6,908 bases of DNA from an uncultured Clostridia bacterium (lineage in GTDB: Bacteria > Bacillota > Clostridia > Oscillospirales > Oscillospiraceae). The DNA lies in the NCBI GenBank assembly GCA_945910975.1, contig CAMDZY010000089.1:1-6908 (forward strand), in the 5' to 3' direction. Within the stretch, counting starts at the first letter, position 1. Each line of letters begins with the position of its first letter. The notes under the pieces are model-generated. The model was given only the letters and a program-made list of their open reading frames with translations, was not told the origin of the DNA and searched no databases. A program made the translations under genes and the position numbers. Of this stretch, positions 1 through 6,578 are shown piece after piece.

Positions 1-20
1 TTCAAAATCCATTATTTTTA

Positions 21-26
21 AAGGAG
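21..26 (+). promoter_or_regulatory. Ribosome binding site of modA
   Basis: AAGGAG lies 10 nt before the ATG at 37 and sets the modA start. The only other sequence before the gene is 20 nt of AT-rich DNA, so the operon promoter and any molybdate-responsive control element lie outside the window. Confidence 0.85.
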
Positions 27-36
27 AATAACGAAA

Positions 37-918
37 ATGAAAAAAACAATTGCTCTGCTTCTCGCCCTTGCGATGATGCTGTGTATGTTTGCCGGATGCA
101 GCGACTCCAAGGTACCCGAAGACACACAGGCGAACACCCAGGACACAACCAACACGCAGGACACCACACCCGCCACGGAGGAAACACCTTCGGAAAGCGA
201 AGAGAGTGTCGAGCTGGTGGTTTTTGCCGCTGCTTCCATGACGGAAACCCTGACCGAAATTGCCGAACTGTACAAGACGGTCGCGCCCAATGTGACGCTT
301 GTATATAACTTCGACTCCTCCGGCACGTTGAAGACGCAGATTGAAGAAGGCGCGGCCTGCGATGTATTCATTTCCGCTGCACAAAAGCAGATGAACCAAT
401 TGGATGCCGCGAACGATACCAATGTGGGCTTGGACTTTGTGCTGCAAGGCACCCGCGTGAATCTGCTGGAAAACAAGGTTGTTCTGGTTGTGCCGGAAGG
501 TAACCCCGCCGGCGTGGAGAGCTTTGAAGATGTTCCCACCGACAAGGTCAGCATGATCGCACTGGGCAACTCCGATGTGCCGGTCGGTCAGTATTCCGAA
601 GAAATCTTCACCAACATGGGCGTCTGGGAGAGCTTGCAGAATAAAATCACCTTTGGCTCCAACGTCAAAGAGGTCACGACATGGGTCAGCGAAGGCGCTG
701 TTGACTGCGGCGTCGTCTATGGCACCGATGCCTACTCCGCAGGTTTGGAGATCATCGCGACTGCTCCGGACGAACTGCTCAACAACCGCGTGATCTATCC
801 CGCCGCTGTGCTGAACACCACCAAGCACGAAGCCGAAGCCAAGGCGTTCCTCGACTTCCTGCAAAGTGCCGAATGCAGCGCCGTGTTTGAGAAGGTCGGT
901 TTCGCAATCGCAAAATAA
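37..918 (+). CDS. modA: Molybdate ABC transporter substrate-binding lipoprotein ModA
   Basis: This is the extracytoplasmic binding protein that captures molybdate (possibly also tungstate) and delivers it to ModB. The 293-residue product begins with a lipoprotein signal: positively charged start, hydrophobic core, and lipobox F18-A-G-C21, so C21 should be lipidated and anchor the mature protein to the outer face of the membrane. Residues 22-57 are a Thr/Glu/Asp/Gln-rich linker containing NTQDTT twice in tandem (33-44). The binding domain follows. It shows the family hallmarks FAAASM (oxyanion-binding Ser67), the DSSGTL segment at 93-98, the DVFISA strand at 109-114, a DVPVGQY segment and a VVYGTDA segment that corresponds to the ligand-proximal Tyr region of Escherichia coli ModA. 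Length and order fit the family. It is the first gene of modABC, 29 nt before modB. A related anion-binding protein is possible, but the adjacent modB and modC favour molybdate. Confidence 0.93.
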   Translation: MKKTIALLLALAMMLCMFAGCSDSKVPEDTQANTQDTTNTQDTTPATEETPSESEESVELVVFAAASMTETLTEIAELYKTVAPNVTLVYNFDSSGTLKTQIEEGAACDVFISAAQKQMNQLDAANDTNVGLDFVLQGTRVNLLENKVVLVVPEGNPAGVESFEDVPTDKVSMIALGNSDVPVGQYSEEIFTNMGVWESLQNKITFGSNVKEVTTWVSEGAVDCGVVYGTDAYSAGLEIIATAPDELLNNRVIYPAAVLNTTKHEAEAKAFLDFLQSAECSAVFEKVGFAIAK

Positions 919-934
919 GTAAGAATTTACCGAA

Positions 935-940
935 GGGAGG
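935..940 (+). promoter_or_regulatory. Ribosome binding site deciding the GTG start of modB
   Basis: GGGAGG lies 7 nt before the GTG at 948. A nearby ATG at 943 is in another frame and only 2 nt from this site, so the GTG is the supported start. Confidence 0.8.
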
Positions 941-947
941 GCATGGT

Positions 948-1622
948 GTGGACTGGTTTCCGCTGATCAATTCGTTGCGTATTGCCCTGATTGCAACGGT
1001 TTTTACATTTTTCCTCGGCATTTTTATTGCCTGGGAGGTGGCAAAGCTGCCACGGCTCTGCAAGGGTGTGCTGGACTGCATTTTGACCCTCCCGCTGGTG
1101 CTGCCGCCTACAGTGGTCGGTTTCTTCCTGCTCAAACTGATGGGAACCAATTCCGCGCTTGGCGCATGGATTTTGCAGCACTGGAACACGCGGCTGATCA
1201 TGACGTGGTACGCGGGAATTCCGGCGGTGATCATCGTCACGTTTCCGCTGATGTACCGCACCGTGCGCGGCGCGTTTGAAGCGTTTGACCATGACCTGCT
1301 CTATGCGGGAAAAACGCTTGGGCATTCCAACACGTGGGTATTCTGGCGTGTGCTGATGCCGGGCTGCAAGCAGGGACTTTTGGCGGGCACCGTGCTTGCG
1401 TTTGCCCGAGGCTTGGGCGAATATGGCGCGACCTCCATGGTTTGCGGCTACACACCCGGCAGAACCGCCACGATTTCCACCACGGTGTATCAGCTGTGGC
1501 GCGAGGGCAACGATGCATTGGCGTATCAATGGGTTGGCGTGAATTTGGCGATTTCCTTTGTGGTTCTGGTTTCGATCAATCTGCTCGAACGCCGCCAAAA
1601 GCAGGACGCAAGGAGGGCTTGA
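948..1622 (+). CDS. modB: Molybdate ABC transporter permease ModB
   Basis: This is the membrane subunit that forms the molybdate channel as a dimer and couples to the ModC ATPase. The 224-residue product is strongly hydrophobic with about five membrane segments, the first at roughly residues 9-29. The stretch LPLVLPPTVVGFFLL (48-62) is typical of ModB. A cytoplasmic EAA-type coupling loop lies near residues 119-138 (AGKTLG through the region around RVLMPG), followed by the ARGLGEYGAT segment common in ModB and related permeases. Translation starts at GTG, supported by GGGAGG 7 nt upstream. The gene is 29 nt after modA and only 2 nt before modC, so translation of modB and modC is probably coupled. 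The length matches usual ModB proteins (about 220-230 residues). The C-terminus is short and basic, as expected for the cytoplasmic side. Confidence 0.93.
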   Translation: MDWFPLINSLRIALIATVFTFFLGIFIAWEVAKLPRLCKGVLDCILTLPLVLPPTVVGFFLLKLMGTNSALGAWILQHWNTRLIMTWYAGIPAVIIVTFPLMYRTVRGAFEAFDHDLLYAGKTLGHSNTWVFWRVLMPGCKQGLLAGTVLAFARGLGEYGATSMVCGYTPGRTATISTTVYQLWREGNDALAYQWVGVNLAISFVVLVSINLLERRQKQDARRA

Positions 1623-1624
1623 GT

Positions 1625-2668
1625 ATGCTGGAGGTCAAAATCAAAAAGCGACTTGGCGCGTTTCATTTGAATGTCGATTTCAAAGCCGAACAGGGCGTCA
1701 CCGGTCTGCTGGGGGCGTCCGGCTGCGGCAAGAGCATGACGCTCAAGTGCATCGCCGGTATTGTGCGTCCGGATGAGGGACGCATTGTGCTGGATGGGCG
1801 TGTATTGTTCGACTCGGAACAGCATATCGATCTGCCGCCCCAGCAACGGCGTGTGGGATATTTCTTTCAGAATTACGCACTCTTTCCCAACATGACCGTG
1901 GAGGGCAATATTGCCGCCGGAGTTCGCGGCAGCCAGAAAAAAGCGCGGGTGCGCGAACTGATTCATGCGTTCTATCTGGAAGGCATGGAGAAAAAGCGCC
2001 CCAACCAGCTGTCCGGCGGGCAGCAGCAGCGGGTTGCACTGGCAAGAATTTTGGCCAGCGAGCCGCAGGTTTTGCTGCTTGACGAGCCGTTTTCCGCACT
2101 TGATGGCTATCTGCGCTGGCAGGTGGAATTGGAATTGAGCGATTTACTCAAAACCTTTTCCGGCACGGTACTGTTTGTCAGCCACAGCCGCGATGAGGTG
2201 TACCGCCAATGCGCAGATGTGTGCGTGCTGAACAATGGCCGTTCGGAATCGGTGCTGCCGGTGCAGCAGCTGTTCGACGCACCGACGACGCTGGCCGCCT
2301 GCCTTTTGTCCGGCTGTAAAAATATTTCCCGCGCAAAGAAAACCGCGCCCACAAAAATTTTTGCCGAGGACTGGAACGTCACGCTGGAAGCGGGCAGGGA
2401 AGTGCCGGACACGATCCGCCACATTGGCGTCCGCGCGCACTATATTGTTCCGACGTACGAATCCGGAGAAAACGTCATTCCCTGCGCAGTCGAGCGCGTG
2501 GTTGAGGAGGTATTTTCCACCGTTGTCATGCTCAAAACACCCGGCGGCGACAAGGGCTACAGCCGCTTGCGGATCGAACTGCCCAAGCAGCAGTGGCAAG
2601 ATTTGCACGTGACAGGCAATTTGTCGGTCGCTATTGCGCCGAAGGATATTTTGCTGCTGACAGAATAA
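1625..2668 (+). CDS. modC: Molybdate ABC transporter ATP-binding protein ModC
   Basis: This is the cytoplasmic ATPase that powers molybdate import through ModB. I chose the ATG at 1625, preceded by AGGAGG at 1611-1616, although the frame is open much further upstream; the upstream part overlaps modB and has no family similarity. The resulting 347 residues match usual ModC length. Visible motifs in order are Walker A GASGCGKS (30-37), Q-loop Gln82, signature LSGGQ (129-133), Walker B LLLDEP (150-155), D-loop SALD (157-160) and H-loop His187. The C-terminal part, about 230-347, contains a region near residues 280-345 (VIPCAVERVVEEVFST onward, ending in a KDILLL segment) that fits a single molybdate-binding TOBE-like domain. 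In other ModC proteins this region mediates feedback inhibition by cytoplasmic molybdate. The gene closes the operon and is followed by a hairpin terminator. Confidence 0.93.
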   Translation: MLEVKIKKRLGAFHLNVDFKAEQGVTGLLGASGCGKSMTLKCIAGIVRPDEGRIVLDGRVLFDSEQHIDLPPQQRRVGYFFQNYALFPNMTVEGNIAAGVRGSQKKARVRELIHAFYLEGMEKKRPNQLSGGQQQRVALARILASEPQVLLLDEPFSALDGYLRWQVELELSDLLKTFSGTVLFVSHSRDEVYRQCADVCVLNNGRSESVLPVQQLFDAPTTLAACLLSGCKNISRAKKTAPTKIFAEDWNVTLEAGREVPDTIRHIGVRAHYIVPTYESGENVIPCAVERVVEEVFSTVVMLKTPGGDKGYSRLRIELPKQQWQDLHVTGNLSVAIAPKDILLLTE

Positions 2669-2679
2669 ATCCCTTCATG

Positions 2680-2716
2680 ATCGCTGTGCAGTTCGTTCAG
2701 GCTGCACGGCGATTTT
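2680..2716 (+). terminator. Rho-independent terminator after modC
   Basis: A hairpin with left arm TCGCTGTGCAG (2681-2691), a 10-nt loop and right arm CTGCACGGCGA (2702-2712) pairs over 11 bp with one G-U wobble. An extra A-T pair forms at the base (2680 with 2713). It is followed by a short TTTT. It starts 11 nt after the modC stop and should end the modABC transcript. The T-tract is short, so termination may be incomplete. Confidence 0.75.
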
Positions 2717-2743
2717 GCCTGCTTACAATTTGCTTTGCCAGCC

Positions 2744-2772
2744 TTGCATCCGGCAAAAATATGTGGTACAAT
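2744..2772 (+). promoter_or_regulatory. Sigma-A type promoter of the queH-apeB-mtaB unit
   Basis: The -35 element TTGCAT (2744-2749) and -10 element TACAAT (2767-2772) are separated by exactly 17 nt, and a TGG extension (2764-2766) makes an extended -10. Transcription should start near 2779, about 25 nt before the queH ATG. This rules out the in-frame ATG codons at 2735 and 2771 as starts, because both would lie upstream of the RNA start. Confidence 0.75.
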
Positions 2773-2803
2773 GGTCGTATCTTGGAAAATTAGGACGGTT
2801 GTT

Positions 2804-3349
2804 ATGAATACACTGCTTCATATTTGCTGTGCGCCGTGCGCGAATATGTGCATCGACACACTGCGTGCGGACGGCTTTGCCGTCACCGGCTTTTGGTACA
2901 ATCCCAATATCCACCCCTTCACCGAATACCGCAGCCGTCGCAATTGTCTGCGGGAGTATGCACAGACGATTGATTTGCAGATGATCGAGCGCAATGATTA
3001 CGGACTGCGCCCCTTTGTGCGCGAGGTCGCAAGCGACATTGAACATCGGTGCGTCAAGTGTTATGACATGCGCCTGTACGCGGCGGCGCAGACGGCGGCG
3101 GAACACGGATTTGATTCGTTTACCTCATCCCTGTTTATTTCGCCGTATCAAAAGCACGATTTGATGCGCGAGGTCGCCGAACGCGCCGCAGACGAATATG
3201 GTGTGCAGTTCCTCTATCGCGATTTCCGTCCCTATTTTAAAGAGGGACAGGCGCGAGCGCGGGAACTGGGGTTCTATATGCAAAAATACTGCGGCTGCGT
3301 TTTTTCGGAGGAAGAGCGCTACCTCAAACCCAACAAAATCATTCGTTAA
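2804..3349 (+). CDS. queH: Epoxyqueuosine reductase QueH
   Basis: QueH (formerly DUF208) reduces epoxyqueuosine to queuosine at position 34 of tRNAs with GUN anticodons (Asp, Asn, His, Tyr), the last step of queuosine synthesis. It is the cobalamin-independent alternative to QueG. The 181-residue product carries the family cysteine pattern: HICCAPC near the N-terminus (Cys8, Cys9, Cys12), CVKC (Cys83, Cys86) followed by YDMRL, and YCGC (Cys163, Cys165) followed by VFSE. Other hallmarks are FWYNPNIHPFTEY (30-42) and SSLFISPYQKH (108-118). These cysteines are expected to hold an iron-sulfur cluster and a nearby metal. The ATG at 2804 is chosen because AGGA lies 8 nt upstream and the protein then begins directly with the conserved segment, while in-frame upstream starts overlap the promoter. 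The gene is 16 nt before the aminopeptidase gene. The substrate is made by enzymes encoded elsewhere. Confidence 0.92.
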   Translation: MNTLLHICCAPCANMCIDTLRADGFAVTGFWYNPNIHPFTEYRSRRNCLREYAQTIDLQMIERNDYGLRPFVREVASDIEHRCVKCYDMRLYAAAQTAAEHGFDSFTSSLFISPYQKHDLMREVAERAADEYGVQFLYRDFRPYFKEGQARARELGFYMQKYCGCVFSEEERYLKPNKIIR

Positions 3350-3365
3350 ACGGGAGATATCTACA

Positions 3366-4637
3366 ATGGAAGAATTTTTTTCATTTTTAAACCGCTCGGT
3401 TTCCCCGGCGCACGCAGTAGCAGTCTGTGAGGAATATCTTTCCCAACACGGGTTCGCCCGTCTGGAAATGGCGCAGCCGTGGGAACTGGAACGGGGGAAA
3501 AGGTATTATACGTCTTTTTTCGACACCTCGCTTATCGCCTTTACCATCGGCGAACACCGTTCCGGCGATCTCCGCATTGCGGCTGCGCATACCGATTGGC
3601 CGTGTCTGCGGGTCAAGCCCCGTCCGGAGCAGGTTTCCGGCGGCTGCTGCAAGCTGAATGTGGAACCGTATGGCGGCGCAATTTTTTCCACATGGTTCGA
3701 CCGCCCGCTTTCTCTGGCCGGTCAGGTTTGCCTGAACTCGGACGACCCGATGCATCCGGAACTTCGCCTGTTTTCCTTTGACCGTCCGGTACTTACCATT
3801 CCCAATCTCGCCATCCACATGAACCGCGAGGTCAACAAGGGTGTCGCATTGAAGGCAAACATCGATATGCTGCCCCTTTGCCGCACGGTGGAGCAGGCTT
3901 GGGAAAAGGACAATTATCTGCTGAAACGACTGGCAGATGCGCTGAAATGCAATGTAACAGATATTCTAAGCTATGATTTGTGCGTATACAACGCCGAACC
4001 TGCCGCGCTGGTCGGGCTGGAGCAGGATATGATTTCCGCGCCTCGGCTGGATAACATTACCTCTGTTTATGCGTGTATGCACGGCCTGGCGCACGCCAGC
4101 CGGAGCGCAGGCGTCAATGTCGCCGTCATCTATGACAATGAGGAGGTCGGCAGCAACACCAAACAGGGCGCCGACTCTGCGATGCTGACGAATGTGCTGG
4201 AAAAAATTTCCCTTTGCCTTGGGCTGACGCGCAGCGAATATCTTGACGCGCTGATGAACGGAATGCTGCTGTCCTGCGATGTGGCGCACGCCGCACATCC
4301 GAACCACATGGAATTGTCCGATGCCGGTTGTCAGCCCTATATGAATCGCGGGCTTGTATTAAAGATGAATTTCAATCAATCCTATCCTACCGATGCCACC
4401 GGTACGGCTGTCGTGCTGGGACTTTGTCGGGCGAACGGCATTCCCTGTCAAAAATTCATGAACCGCTCCGACCTGCGCGGTGGCAGCACCATCGGTGCGA
4501 TGGCATCCGCCCTCATGACGATGCGAACGGTCGATGTTGGCGTACCCATTTTGGCGATGCACTCTGCGAGGGAATTGATGGGCGCGGAGGATGAAGTTGC
4601 GCTGTGCCGTTTGACAGCGGCGTTTTACAGTGCATAA
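3366..4637 (+). CDS. apeB: M18 family zinc aminopeptidase
   Basis: This is a cytosolic di-zinc exopeptidase of family M18 (aspartyl aminopeptidase or aminopeptidase I type), which removes N-terminal residues from peptides, often acidic ones. The start at 3366 has GGGAG 9 nt upstream and gives 423 residues, close to the usual bacterial length of about 430. Upstream in-frame codons overlap queH and are not supported. By family analogy the metal ligands are His75 (in HTDWP), Asp229 (PRLDN), Glu260 (DNEEVGS), Asp305 (SCDVAHA) and His399 (AMHSAREL), with Glu259 as catalytic base and Asp77 orienting the first zinc ligand. Also present are YGGAIFSTWFDRPLSLAG, NLAIHMNR and RSDLRGGSTIG, the core and tetramer-forming signatures. 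An oddity is Trp78 where HTDSP is common. The gene is 16 nt after queH and 20 nt before mtaB, so it is probably co-transcribed. The symbol follows common bacterial naming; substrate specificity is not shown by the sequence. Confidence 0.9.
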   Translation: MEEFFSFLNRSVSPAHAVAVCEEYLSQHGFARLEMAQPWELERGKRYYTSFFDTSLIAFTIGEHRSGDLRIAAAHTDWPCLRVKPRPEQVSGGCCKLNVEPYGGAIFSTWFDRPLSLAGQVCLNSDDPMHPELRLFSFDRPVLTIPNLAIHMNREVNKGVALKANIDMLPLCRTVEQAWEKDNYLLKRLADALKCNVTDILSYDLCVYNAEPAALVGLEQDMISAPRLDNITSVYACMHGLAHASRSAGVNVAVIYDNEEVGSNTKQGADSAMLTNVLEKISLCLGLTRSEYLDALMNGMLLSCDVAHAAHPNHMELSDAGCQPYMNRGLVLKMNFNQSYPTDATGTAVVLGLCRANGIPCQKFMNRSDLRGGSTIGAMASALMTMRTVDVGVPILAMHSARELMGAEDEVALCRLTAAFYSA

Positions 4638-4657
4638 TATTTTGAGGTCGGAATACC

Positions 4658-5962
4658 ATGAAATTTGCATTTTATACCTTGGGCTGCAAGGTCAATCAAT
4701 ACGAAACACAGGCAATGGAGCAGCAGCTGGTTGCATTAGGGCATCAGCTGGGCAGCTTTGATGGGCCTTGTGACGGTTATATTATCAATACGTGTACCGT
4801 AACTGCGGTTGCCGATAAAAAGAACCGCAATGTCATTCGCCGGTGCCGAAAAATGGCGCCGGAGGCGGTGATTGGCGTGTGTGGCTGCTATGCCCAGATG
4901 GATCCGGAAGCAGTAAAGGCGTTGGGAGCGGATGTGGTGTTTGGCAGCGCTGACCGCGCCGCGTTTATTCAGGCTGTGCTGGCTGCCGTGGAAAAACGGC
5001 AGTATTTCCAATCCTTGGATAATGCACTTCAACGCCGCAGTTTTGAGCTTTTGCCCGCAGGCGGCTTGTCCACGCGCACGCGCGCCATGCTGAAGGTGCA
5101 GGATGGTTGCAATAATTTTTGCTCTTACTGCATCATCCCCTATGCCCGTGGGCCTGTCCGCTCACTGTCGCTGGAAACGGCGGTGGAGCAGGCGTTGCAG
5201 CTACAGCGGGAGGGCTATCACGAACTGGTCGTCACCGGCATTGAGATTGCCTCGTGGGGGTATGACCGGAAGGACGGCTCCAACCTGTGCCAGCTGCTGT
5301 GCGCCATTTGTCAGGCGGTACCGCAAATGCGGGTGCGCCTCGGCTCGTTGGAGCCGCGCGTGATCGATGAGGATTTTTGCCGTTCGTTGCAGAATTTTCC
5401 CAATCTGTGCCCGCAATTTCACCTGAGTATGCAAAGCGGCTGTGACAGTGTGCTGCAACGGATGCGCCGCAAGTATGACACCACGCGTTACGCGCAAAGT
5501 GTGCGTTTGCTGCGGCAGTACTTTCCCGGCTGTGCCATCACAACCGATATGATCGTGGGCTTTCCCGGCGAAACGGAGGAAGAATTTGCCCAGTCGCTGC
5601 AATTTATCCGCGATTGCGGCTTTGCCGATATGCATATTTTCCCCTATTCCCGCCGCCCCGGAACTCCGGCGGACAAAATGCCCAATCAGCTGAGCAATGC
5701 AACAAAGGCTGCACGCTCCGCCGCTGCCATTGAGGTGGCGGCAGAAATGTCGGCACAGTTCCGTCAAGCTATGGTTGGAACGATACAACAGGTGCTGTTT
5801 GAGCAGCCGGACGGCGACGATTTCACCGGCCACGCAATGAATTCCGTGCTGGTGTATGTGCGCGCATCGGAGTTGCACAATCAGATTCGCTCCGTTACCA
5901 TCACCGATGTATACCGTGATGGTGTACGCGGCGTACTGACACCGCCAGAGGAAGATGGATAG
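4658..5962 (+). CDS. mtaB: tRNA t6A37 methylthiotransferase MtaB
   Basis: MtaB is a radical-SAM methylthiotransferase that converts t6A to ms2t6A at position 37 of ANN-decoding tRNAs. The 434-residue product shows all three family domains. The N-terminal UPF0004 domain has LGCKVNQYE (Cys10), INTCTV (Cys46) and CGCYAQ (Cys77 as the likely third cluster ligand, with an extra Cys75 beside it). The radical-SAM domain has DGCNNFCSYC, the CxxxCxxC motif at Cys151, Cys155 and Cys158, then GSLEPR (229-234), GFPGETEEEF (about 301-310) and HIFPYSRRPGTPA. A C-terminal TRAM-like RNA-binding domain lies at roughly 372-434. LGCKVNQYE and IPYARGPVRS favour MtaB over MiaB (which has GCQMN) and RimO. The ATG at 4658 has GAGG 10 nt upstream. 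It is the last gene of the queH unit. No clear terminator follows, so transcripts may run into the tRNA gene. Confidence 0.93.
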   Translation: MKFAFYTLGCKVNQYETQAMEQQLVALGHQLGSFDGPCDGYIINTCTVTAVADKKNRNVIRRCRKMAPEAVIGVCGCYAQMDPEAVKALGADVVFGSADRAAFIQAVLAAVEKRQYFQSLDNALQRRSFELLPAGGLSTRTRAMLKVQDGCNNFCSYCIIPYARGPVRSLSLETAVEQALQLQREGYHELVVTGIEIASWGYDRKDGSNLCQLLCAICQAVPQMRVRLGSLEPRVIDEDFCRSLQNFPNLCPQFHLSMQSGCDSVLQRMRRKYDTTRYAQSVRLLRQYFPGCAITTDMIVGFPGETEEEFAQSLQFIRDCGFADMHIFPYSRRPGTPADKMPNQLSNATKAARSAAAIEVAAEMSAQFRQAMVGTIQQVLFEQPDGDDFTGHAMNSVLVYVRASELHNQIRSVTITDVYRDGVRGVLTPPEEDG

Positions 5963-5978
5963 AGCGCATATGCATTTT

Positions 5979-6036
5979 TTTGAAACTGCTGCTTGACGTT
6001 TGCAGAAAAGAATGGTATGATAATAGCAGTTTCAAA
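5979..6036. repeat. Perfect 12-bp inverted repeat around the tRNA-Leu promoter
   Basis: TTTGAAACTGCT at 5979-5990 is exactly complementary to AGCAGTTTCAAA at 6025-6036, with 34 nt between them. The arms bracket the -35 and -10 elements: the left arm ends 2 nt before the -35 and the right arm starts 3 nt after the -10, covering the likely transcription start and the tRNA leader. A further GCA/TGC pair lies just outside, across a four-T bulge. No T-tract follows on either strand, so it is not a usual terminator. Its function is unknown; operator half-sites or an RNA hairpin in read-through mtaB transcripts are possible. Confidence 0.8.
5993..6021 (+). promoter_or_regulatory. Sigma-A type promoter of tRNA-Leu
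   Basis: TTGACG (-35, 5993-5998) and TATGAT (-10, 6016-6021) are 17 nt apart, with a TGG extension before the -10 (6013-6015). The expected RNA start is near 6028, giving a leader of about 10 nt before the mature tRNA. The alternative -10 hexamer GATAAT at 6019-6024 would give a 20-nt spacer and is less likely. Confidence 0.8.
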
Positions 6037-6037
6037 T

Positions 6038-6124
6038 GCCGCTATGGTGGAATAGGCAGACACAAAGGACTTAAAATCCTTCGCCGTAAAAAGCGTACCG
6101 GTTCGACCCCGGTTAGCGGCACCA
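6038..6124 (+). tRNA. tRNA-Leu (anticodon UAA)
   Basis: The gene folds as a complete tRNA with the CCA end encoded. The acceptor stem GCCGCTA/TAGCGGC (6038-6044 with 6114-6120) pairs over 7 bp, followed by discriminator A6121 and CCA. The anticodon stem AAGGA/TCCTT (6065-6069 with 6077-6081) encloses the loop CTTAAAA with anticodon TAA at 6072-6074, which reads UUA (and UUG by wobble). The 15-nt variable region (6082-6096) contains a short CGC/GCG stem, as expected for a class II tRNA such as Leu. The T arm ACCGG-TTCGACC-CCGGT spans 6097-6113. It has its own promoter and a following hairpin. Neither QueH nor MtaB is expected to modify this species, since it is not a GUN or ANN-decoding tRNA. 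Confidence 0.97.
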
Positions 6125-6129
6125 AATAA

Positions 6130-6176
6130 GGACGCCAATTTTGATACAATGAGTATCTTGATTGGCGTCCAGATTT
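6130..6176 (+). terminator. Hairpin terminator after tRNA-Leu
   Basis: GGACGCCAAT (6130-6139) pairs perfectly with ATTGGCGTCC (6161-6170). After a 3x3 internal loop, GATAC (6143-6147) pairs with GTATC (6153-6157) around the loop AATGA. The following AGATTTTGTT is only a weak T-tract. It begins 5 nt after the CCA end, so it most likely terminates or limits the tRNA transcript. Read-through into the next gene remains possible because that gene has no clear promoter of its own. Confidence 0.7.
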
Positions 6177-6224
6177 TGTTGCAGAATTACGAAAACGAAA
6201 AAGGCTTGACAAATCAAAACTTGT

Positions 6225-6230
6225 GGAGGA
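6225..6230 (+). promoter_or_regulatory. Ribosome binding site deciding the GTG start of the MazG-like gene
   Basis: GGAGGA lies 9 nt before GTG at 6240 and supports this start. A second GTG at 6246 is in frame but lies 15 nt from the site and would remove two residues only. Confidence 0.8.
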
Positions 6231-6239
6231 AGCCGCATT

Positions 6240-6578
6240 GTGAAAGTGACAATAGAAGAACTGGAAGCATATTTACTTGACCATTACAGTAATGGCGGAA
6301 TCGATCAAAGTTTATTTATGAAACTCGTAGAAGAAATTGGTGAGGTTGCTGAAGTCCTGAATAAAAAAGCGGGCAGAAAATCATCTACCAATGAAGATTT
6401 GCGGGCACAACTAGGCAATGAACTGGCTGATGTGATACATTACGCGGTTGCTATTGCCGCACTGAATGGTCTTGACATGAATGAAATCGTGATAGAAAAG
6501 GACAAAGCAGCTTCCGTAAAATACAATCATAGAATGAATTTGGAACAGTTTGTCATTGATATGAGAAATAAAGGATAA
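6240..6578 (+). CDS. MazG-like nucleotide pyrophosphohydrolase
   Basis: This is a small all-alpha NTP pyrophosphohydrolase of the MazG/dUTPase superfamily, which hydrolyses nucleoside triphosphates to monophosphate and pyrophosphate; the precise substrate cannot be read from the sequence. The 112-residue product contains the superfamily metal-binding pattern: KLVEEIGEVAEVLN with Glu31, Glu32, Glu35 and Glu38, then GNELADVIHY with Glu61 and Asp64, the E-E-x-x-E ... E-x-x-D arrangement that binds magnesium. A later conserved-looking basic segment (KDKAASVKYNHR) fits substrate phosphate binding. One domain of this size is usual for the stand-alone members. Translation starts at GTG with a good ribosome binding site. 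Base composition is visibly lower in GC than that of the genes upstream, suggesting separate acquisition. It lies just after tRNA-Leu and its terminator. The TTGACA at 6206 lacks a properly spaced -10, so I see no promoter. Confidence 0.85.
   Translation: MKVTIEELEAYLLDHYSNGGIDQSLFMKLVEEIGEVAEVLNKKAGRKSSTNEDLRAQLGNELADVIHYAVAIAALNGLDMNEIVIEKDKAASVKYNHRMNLEQFVIDMRNKG

Noticed and set aside
927..1598. Minus-strand open frame of 223 codons opposite modB
   Set aside because: The sense strand encodes a well-recognised ModB with a ribosome binding site; the antisense product is low-complexity and basic, typical of a shadow frame.
1334..1624. N-terminal extension of modC by 97 residues
   Set aside because: It overlaps modB completely, while the ATG at 1625 has AGGAGG 8 nt upstream and gives the normal ModC N-terminus.
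3198..3365. N-terminal extension of the M18 aminopeptidase by 56 residues
   Set aside because: It overlaps queH in another frame; the ATG at 3366 has a ribosome binding site and gives the family-typical length.
5201..5878. Minus-strand open frame of 225 codons opposite mtaB
   Set aside because: It lies wholly within a clearly recognised mtaB gene, has no family resemblance, and reflects codon bias of the sense strand.
5963..5981. Possible terminator after mtaB (GCATATGC followed by seven T)
   Set aside because: The palindrome is only 8 nt with no room for a loop, so it cannot form a proper terminator hairpin.
6206..6234. Promoter for the MazG-like gene based on TTGACA
   Set aside because: No acceptable -10 hexamer occurs 16-18 nt downstream, and the -10 position would fall on the ribosome binding site.
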